Part shown: positions 60,012-64,000 of the stretch, in pieces
How positions within the stretch are numbered: the first letter of the stretch is position 1
Layout: every line of letters starts with the position of its first letter
Notes under the pieces: generated by a model
Told to the model about the DNA's origin: nothing
Database searches by the model: none
Seen by the model: the letters and a program-made list of their open reading frames with translations, nothing else
From: Yoonia sp034652275
GTDB lineage: Bacteria; Pseudomonadota; Alphaproteobacteria; Rhodobacterales; Rhodobacteraceae
Direction: 5' to 3'
Assembly (NCBI RefSeq): GCF_034652275.1
Contig: NZ_JAXIWG010000002.1
Location: 434,001-498,000 of the forward strand
DNA: 64,000 nucleotides
Program-made: the position numbers and the translations under genes

Positions 60012-63000
60012 TGCAAACTGGGTCGCGGCAGAAGAAGCCAAGCGCAAGTGGATGTCGGAAAACGGTTTGTACCGTGATGACGATGAACATGCGTCCTGCG
60101 GCGTCGGCCTTGTCGTGGCTATTGACGGCACGCCCTCGCGTGATGTCGTGGAAAAGGGCATCAATGCGCTCAAGGCCATCTGGCACCGTGGCGCTGTCGA
60201 TGCCGACGGCAAGACAGGTGATGGCGCGGGTATCCATCTGCAGATTCCCGTGCCGTTCTTTTACGATCAGGTCCGCCGCACCGGACATGAACCAGACGAT
60301 GACAAGATGATCGCCGTGGGTCAGGTGTTCCTGCCCCGCACCGATTTCGGCGCGCAGGAACGCTGCCGGACCATCGTGGAATCCGAAGTGCTGCGGATGG
60401 GTCACTATATCTATGGCTGGCGCCATGTGCCGGTGAACACCGAAGTGCTGGGCGACAAGGCCAATGCCACACGGCCAGAGATCGAACAGATCCTGATCCG
60501 CTGCGAAAAGGACATGACCGAGGAAGAATTCGAGCGCGAGCTGTACATCATCCGCCGCCGGATCGAAAAAGCCGCCGCCGCAGCGCAAATCCCCGGTGTT
60601 TATCTGTGTTCGTTGTCCTGCCGGTCGGTGATCTACAAAGGCATGATGCTGGCTGAACAGGTCGCGGAATTCTATCCCGACCTGATGGACGTGCGGTTTG
60701 AATCCGCCTTCGCGATCTATCACCAGCGCTATTCGACCAACACGTTCCCGCAATGGTCGCTGGCCCAGCCGTTCCGCATGCTGGCCCATAACGGCGAGAT
60801 CAACACGCTCAAGGGCAACATCAACTGGATGAAAAGCCATGAAATCCGCATGGCATCCGGTGCTTTTGGCGACAAGGCCGAGGATATCAAACCGATCATC
60901 CCGTCGGGTGCGTCGGATTCCGCTGCATTAGACTCTGTTTTCGAGGTGCTGGTCCGCGCAGGCCGCAACGCGCCGATGGCGAAAACCATGCTGGTGCCAG
61001 AGGCGTGGTCGCAGCAGGCCGTGGAAATGCCACAGGCGTGGCAGGATATGTACGGCTATTGCAACGCCGTGATGGAACCTTGGGATGGTCCTGCGGCGCT
61101 GGCCATGACCGACGGACGTTGGGTCTGTGGGGGTCTGGACCGCAACGGGTTGCGTCCGCTGCGCTATGTCGTGACAGGGGATGGCCTGCTGGTGGCAGGG
61201 TCCGAAATGGGCATGGTTCCCGTGGACGAAGCTACCGTCGTTGAAAAAGGCGCGCTCGGCCCCGGACAGATGATCGCCGTGGATATGCTTGAAGGGCGAC
61301 TGTACCGCGACCGCGAGCTTAAGGACAAGCTGGCCGCCGCCCAGCCGTTCGGCGATTGGGTGGAAAAGGTCGTGGACCTGAACAACCTGATGCGCGACGT
61401 ACCGGAAAAGGCGCTGTTCGACGGTGCAGAGCTGCGCAAGCGGCAGGTCGCGGCAGGCTATTCCATCGAAGAGCTGGAACAAGTCCTTGCGCCCATGGCC
61501 GAGGATGGCAAGGAAATGATCGCCTCGATGGGCGATGACACGCCGTCCGCCGTGCTGTCGACGACCTATCGCCCGCTGTCGCATTTCTTCCGCCAGAATT
61601 TCAGCCAGGTCACGAACCCGCCCATCGACTCCTTGCGCGAAAGCCGCGTGATGAGCCTGAAAACGCGGTTCGGCAACCTTAAGAACGTGCTGGACGAGGA
61701 TTCGTCGCAGACCGAAATTCTGGTGCTGGACAGCCCGTTCATCGCCAATGCCGAATTCGACGAAATGGTCCGCCAGTTCGGTGACAGCGTCGCCTTTATC
61801 GACTGCACGTTCGAACCCGGACGCGGTGCGCTGAACGCGGGCCTGCAGCGCATCCGCGCCGAGGCAGAAGATGCCGTGCGTTCCGGTGCCGGCCATCTGG
61901 TGCTGACCGACCAGCATCAATCGGCGGACCGTGTGCCGATGCCGATGATCCTTGCCACATCCGCCGTGCATTCGGGGCTGACGGCCAAGGGGCTGCGCAC
62001 CTTCTGTTCGGTCAACGTACGGTCGGCGGAATGTATCGACCCGCATTATTTCGCGGTGCTGATCGGCTGCGGTGCGACAACGGTCAACGCCTATCTGGCG
62101 CAGGATTCCATCGCCGACCGTCTGCGGCGCGGGCTGATCGACGGTACGCTGACCGATGCCGTGCGCCGCTATCGCGCGGCCATCGATGCGGGCCTGCTGA
62201 AGATCATGTCCAAGATGGGCATCTCGGTCCTGTCGTCCTATCGCGGTGGTCTGAACTTCGAGGCTGTGGGCCTGTCCCGCGCCATGGTCGCCGAATACTT
62301 CCCCGGCATGCACAGCCGCATTTCCGGCATCGGCACGACGGGTATTCAGGCCAAGGTCGAGGAAGTCCACGCCAAGGGCTGGAAAGGCGGCAGCGACGTG
62401 TTGCCCATCGGCGGCTTCTACAAGGCGCGCCGTTCCGGTGAAAAGCACGCTTGGGAAGCGCAGACCATGCATATGCTGCAGGCTGCCTGCAACAACGCGT
62501 CCTATGCGCTTTGGCAGCAGTATTCCAAGTCGATGCAGGCCAACCCGCCGATCCATCTGCGCGATCTCTTGGCGATCAAGCCTTTGGGCGCGCCGGTCCC
62601 GATTGAAGAGGTCGAAAGCATCACCGCGATCCGCAAACGGTTCGTGACGCCCGGCATGTCGCTCGGCGCGCTGTCGCCCGAGGCGCACAAGACGCTGAAC
62701 GTCGCGATGAACCGCATCGGTGCGAAGTCCGACAGCGGCGAAGGCGGCGAAGACCCCGCGCATTTCGTGCCGGAACCCAATGGCGACAACCCCTCCGCCA
62801 AGATCAAGCAGGTGGCGTCAGGCCGTTTCGGCGTGACGGCGGAATATCTCAACGCCTGCGAAGAGCTGGAAATCAAGGTCGCCCAAGGTGCCAAGCCCGG
62901 TGAAGGCGGCCAGTTGCCCGGCATGAAAGTGACCGAGCTAATCGCGCGCCTGCGCCATTCGACCAAGGGTGTGACGCTGATTTCGCCGCCGCCGCACCAC

Positions 63001-64000
63001 GATATCTATTCGATCGAGGATCTGGCGCAGCTGATCTATGACCTGAAACAGATCAACCCCCGCGCCAAGGTGACGGTGAAACTTGTTGCATCGTCCGGCG
63101 TCGGCACGATTGCGGCGGGCGTGGCCAAGGCCAAGGCCGATGTGATCCTGATTTCGGGTCACAACGGTGGCACGGGCGCATCGCCCGGCACCTCGATCAA
63201 ATATGCGGGTCTGCCGTGGGAAATGGGCCTGACCGAGGCGCATCAGGTGCTGGCGATGAACAACCTGCGTGACCGCATCACTTTGCGCACCGATGGCGGT
63301 TTGCGCACGGGGCGCGATATCGTCATGGCGGCCATGCTGGGGGCCGAAGAATACGGCATCGGCACCGCCGCCCTGATCGCGATGGGCTGTATCATGGTGC
63401 GCCAGTGCCAGTCGAACACCTGCCCTGTCGGTGTCTGCACGCAAGACGACGCGCTGCGCGCCAAGTTCACGGGCAATGCCGAAAAGGTGGTGAACCTGAT
63501 CACCTTCTATGCGACCGAAGTGCGCGAAATCCTCGCCAGCATCGGCGCACGCAGCCTTGATGACGTGATCGGGCGCGCGGATCTTCTGACGCAGGTCAGC
63601 CGTGGGTCGGCGCATCTGGATGATCTGGATCTTAACCCGCTGCTGATCACCGTCGATGGCGCGCACAAGATCCGGTACGACCGGCACCGTCCGCGCACGG
63701 CCGTCAACGATACGCTGGATGCGCAGATCGTGCAGGATGCCGCGCGCTTCCTCAACGATGGCGAAAAGATGCAGCTGGATTATGCGGTGCAGAATACATT
63801 GCGCAGCATTGGCACCCGCACCAGCAGCCATATCGTGCAGAAATTCGGGATGCGCAACGCACTACAACCCGACCATCTGACGGTGAAACTGCGTGGCTCG
63901 GCGGGGCAATCGCTCGGTGCCTTTGCGGCACCGGGGCTGAAGCTCGAAGTATCGGGCGATGCCAACGACTACGTCGGCAAGGGTCTATCAGGTGGCACTA
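59998..64000 (+). CDS. gltB: Glutamate synthase large subunit (partial, 3' end outside window)
   Basis: The window holds about 1334 residues of this subunit (usual length about 1510). After a 33-residue propeptide comes Cys34 (HASCGVGLV), which becomes the N-terminal nucleophile of the amidotransferase domain that frees ammonia from glutamine. The central domain, the FMN-binding synthase domain (LISGHNGGTGASPGTSIKYAG) and the [3Fe-4S] cysteines (MGCIMVRQCQSNTCPVGVC, from about residue 1131) follow. The start, with AAGGAG upstream, overlaps the preceding secreted gene by 14 bases. Confidence 0.98.
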   Translation, partial: MTTYDANWVAAEEAKRKWMSENGLYRDDDEHASCGVGLVVAIDGTPSRDVVEKGINALKAIWHRGAVDADGKTGDGAGIHLQIPVPFFYDQVRRTGHEPDDDKMIAVGQVFLPRTDFGAQERCRTIVESEVLRMGHYIYGWRHVPVNTEVLGDKANATRPEIEQILIRCEKDMTEEEFERELYIIRRRIEKAAAAAQIPGVYLCSLSCRSVIYKGMMLAEQVAEFYPDLMDVRFESAFAIYHQRYSTNTFPQWSLAQPFRMLAHNGEINTLKGNINWMKSHEIRMASGAFGDKAEDIKPIIPSGASDSAALDSVFEVLVRAGRNAPMAKTMLVPEAWSQQAVEMPQAWQDMYGYCNAVMEPWDGPAALAMTDGRWVCGGLDRNGLRPLRYVVTGDGLLVAGSEMGMVPVDEATVVEKGALGPGQMIAVDMLEGRLYRDRELKDKLAAAQPFGDWVEKVVDLNNLMRDVPEKALFDGAELRKRQVAAGYSIEELEQVLAPMAEDGKEMIASMGDDTPSAVLSTTYRPLSHFFRQNFSQVTNPPIDSLRESRVMSLKTRFGNLKNVLDEDSSQTEILVLDSPFIANAEFDEMVRQFGDSVAFIDCTFEPGRGALNAGLQRIRAEAEDAVRSGAGHLVLTDQHQSADRVPMPMILATSAVHSGLTAKGLRTFCSVNVRSAECIDPHYFAVLIGCGATTVNAYLAQDSIADRLRRGLIDGTLTDAVRRYRAAIDAGLLKIMSKMGISVLSSYRGGLNFEAVGLSRAMVAEYFPGMHSRISGIGTTGIQAKVEEVHAKGWKGGSDVLPIGGFYKARRSGEKHAWEAQTMHMLQAACNNASYALWQQYSKSMQANPPIHLRDLLAIKPLGAPVPIEEVESITAIRKRFVTPGMSLGALSPEAHKTLNVAMNRIGAKSDSGEGGEDPAHFVPEPNGDNPSAKIKQVASGRFGVTAEYLNACEELEIKVAQGAKPGEGGQLPGMKVTELIARLRHSTKGVTLISPPPHHDIYSIEDLAQLIYDLKQINPRAKVTVKLVASSGVGTIAAGVAKAKADVILISGHNGGTGASPGTSIKYAGLPWEMGLTEAHQVLAMNNLRDRITLRTDGGLRTGRDIVMAAMLGAEEYGIGTAALIAMGCIMVRQCQSNTCPVGVCTQDDALRAKFTGNAEKVVNLITFYATEVREILASIGARSLDDVIGRADLLTQVSRGSAHLDDLDLNPLLITVDGAHKIRYDRHRPRTAVNDTLDAQIVQDAARFLNDGEKMQLDYAVQNTLRSIGTRTSSHIVQKFGMRNALQPDHLTVKLRGSAGQSLGAFAAPGLKLEVSGDANDYVGKGLSGGT

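Noticed and set aside
60928..62763. 611-codon open frame antisense to gltB
   Set aside because: It mirrors the well-conserved gltB coding sequence and has a composition (His, Arg, Gln rich) typical of antisense shadows.
1..64000. Search for CRISPR arrays, insertion sequences, phage genes, attachment sites next to the two tRNAs and rRNA
   Set aside because: No regularly spaced repeats, transposases, integrases or rRNA segments were seen; genes beside both tRNAs are ordinary chromosomal genes.

Overview
The window is a gene-dense, high-GC stretch of a chromosome from an alphaproteobacterium, most likely a marine Rhodobacterales (Roseobacter group). The evidence is the hemD / Mic60-like / hemY block divergent from tsaD, the lptB-lptA-lptC-kdsD-rnd order, a NDUFA9-type epimerase, a DUF2853 gene, and a polysaccharide locus with a sulfotransferase. 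I see no phage, insertion sequence or CRISPR array. The first gene (lptB) and the last (gltB) are cut by the window edges.

Layout: 1-2909 (minus) is an LPS transport / Kdo-precursor block with an RNase D-like exonuclease. 2965-5325 holds a GGDEF-EAL protein and an HD hydrolase. 5440-8938 holds ahcY, an outer-membrane barrel, DUF2853, EVE and YciI genes. 8939-14496 holds gpsA and tsaD (minus) facing hemD, a Mic60-like gene and hemY (plus), followed by tRNA-Thr(CGT).

14671-26880 is an exopolysaccharide (EPS) locus. It has a Wzy/ligase-like polymerase, a Wzz-like co-polymerase, one GT4 and two GT2 glycosyltransferases, a Wzx flippase, a Wza exporter, a sulfotransferase, galU, and a fusion of a WecG/TagA/CpsF glycosyltransferase with a phosphoglycosyl transferase. 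ugd (44770) and uppP (56186) probably serve the same pathway. Five intergenic gaps in this locus carry the same 14-bp palindrome, TATCC-N4-GGATA, with at most one mismatch. Two copies lie upstream of sigma70-like promoters, one of which appears to drive a short untranslated RNA. This looks like an undescribed EPS operator.

27135-32814 is a FIST-domain sensor, a hybrid histidine kinase and a LuxR-type response regulator, resembling the NosP/NahK nitric-oxide systems. 33016-37315 is a coupled run: a Tat-exported flavin amine oxidase, a c-type cytochrome, an exported RidA and a BCCT transporter. I read it as a periplasmic amine dehydrogenase system with its own electron acceptor and imine-clearing enzyme. 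37365-39203 holds two envelope proteins of unknown function, one built of short beta-type repeats. 39516-40898 is a GntP-type permease. 40907-44583 is a small sulfur module (soxZ, soxY, flavocytochrome-c flavoprotein, cytochrome c, YeeE/YedE transporter).

44770-54832 holds ugd, a DHDPS-family gene, a THUMP methyltransferase, a SLAM-like outer-membrane protein, a CAP lipoprotein, a methyltransferase, gloB, clpA and a GNAT gene. tRNA-Leu(CAG), an epimerase, uppP and the glutamate synthase operon follow. gltD and gltB are separated by two tandem paralogous secreted proteins whose reading frames overlap their neighbours.
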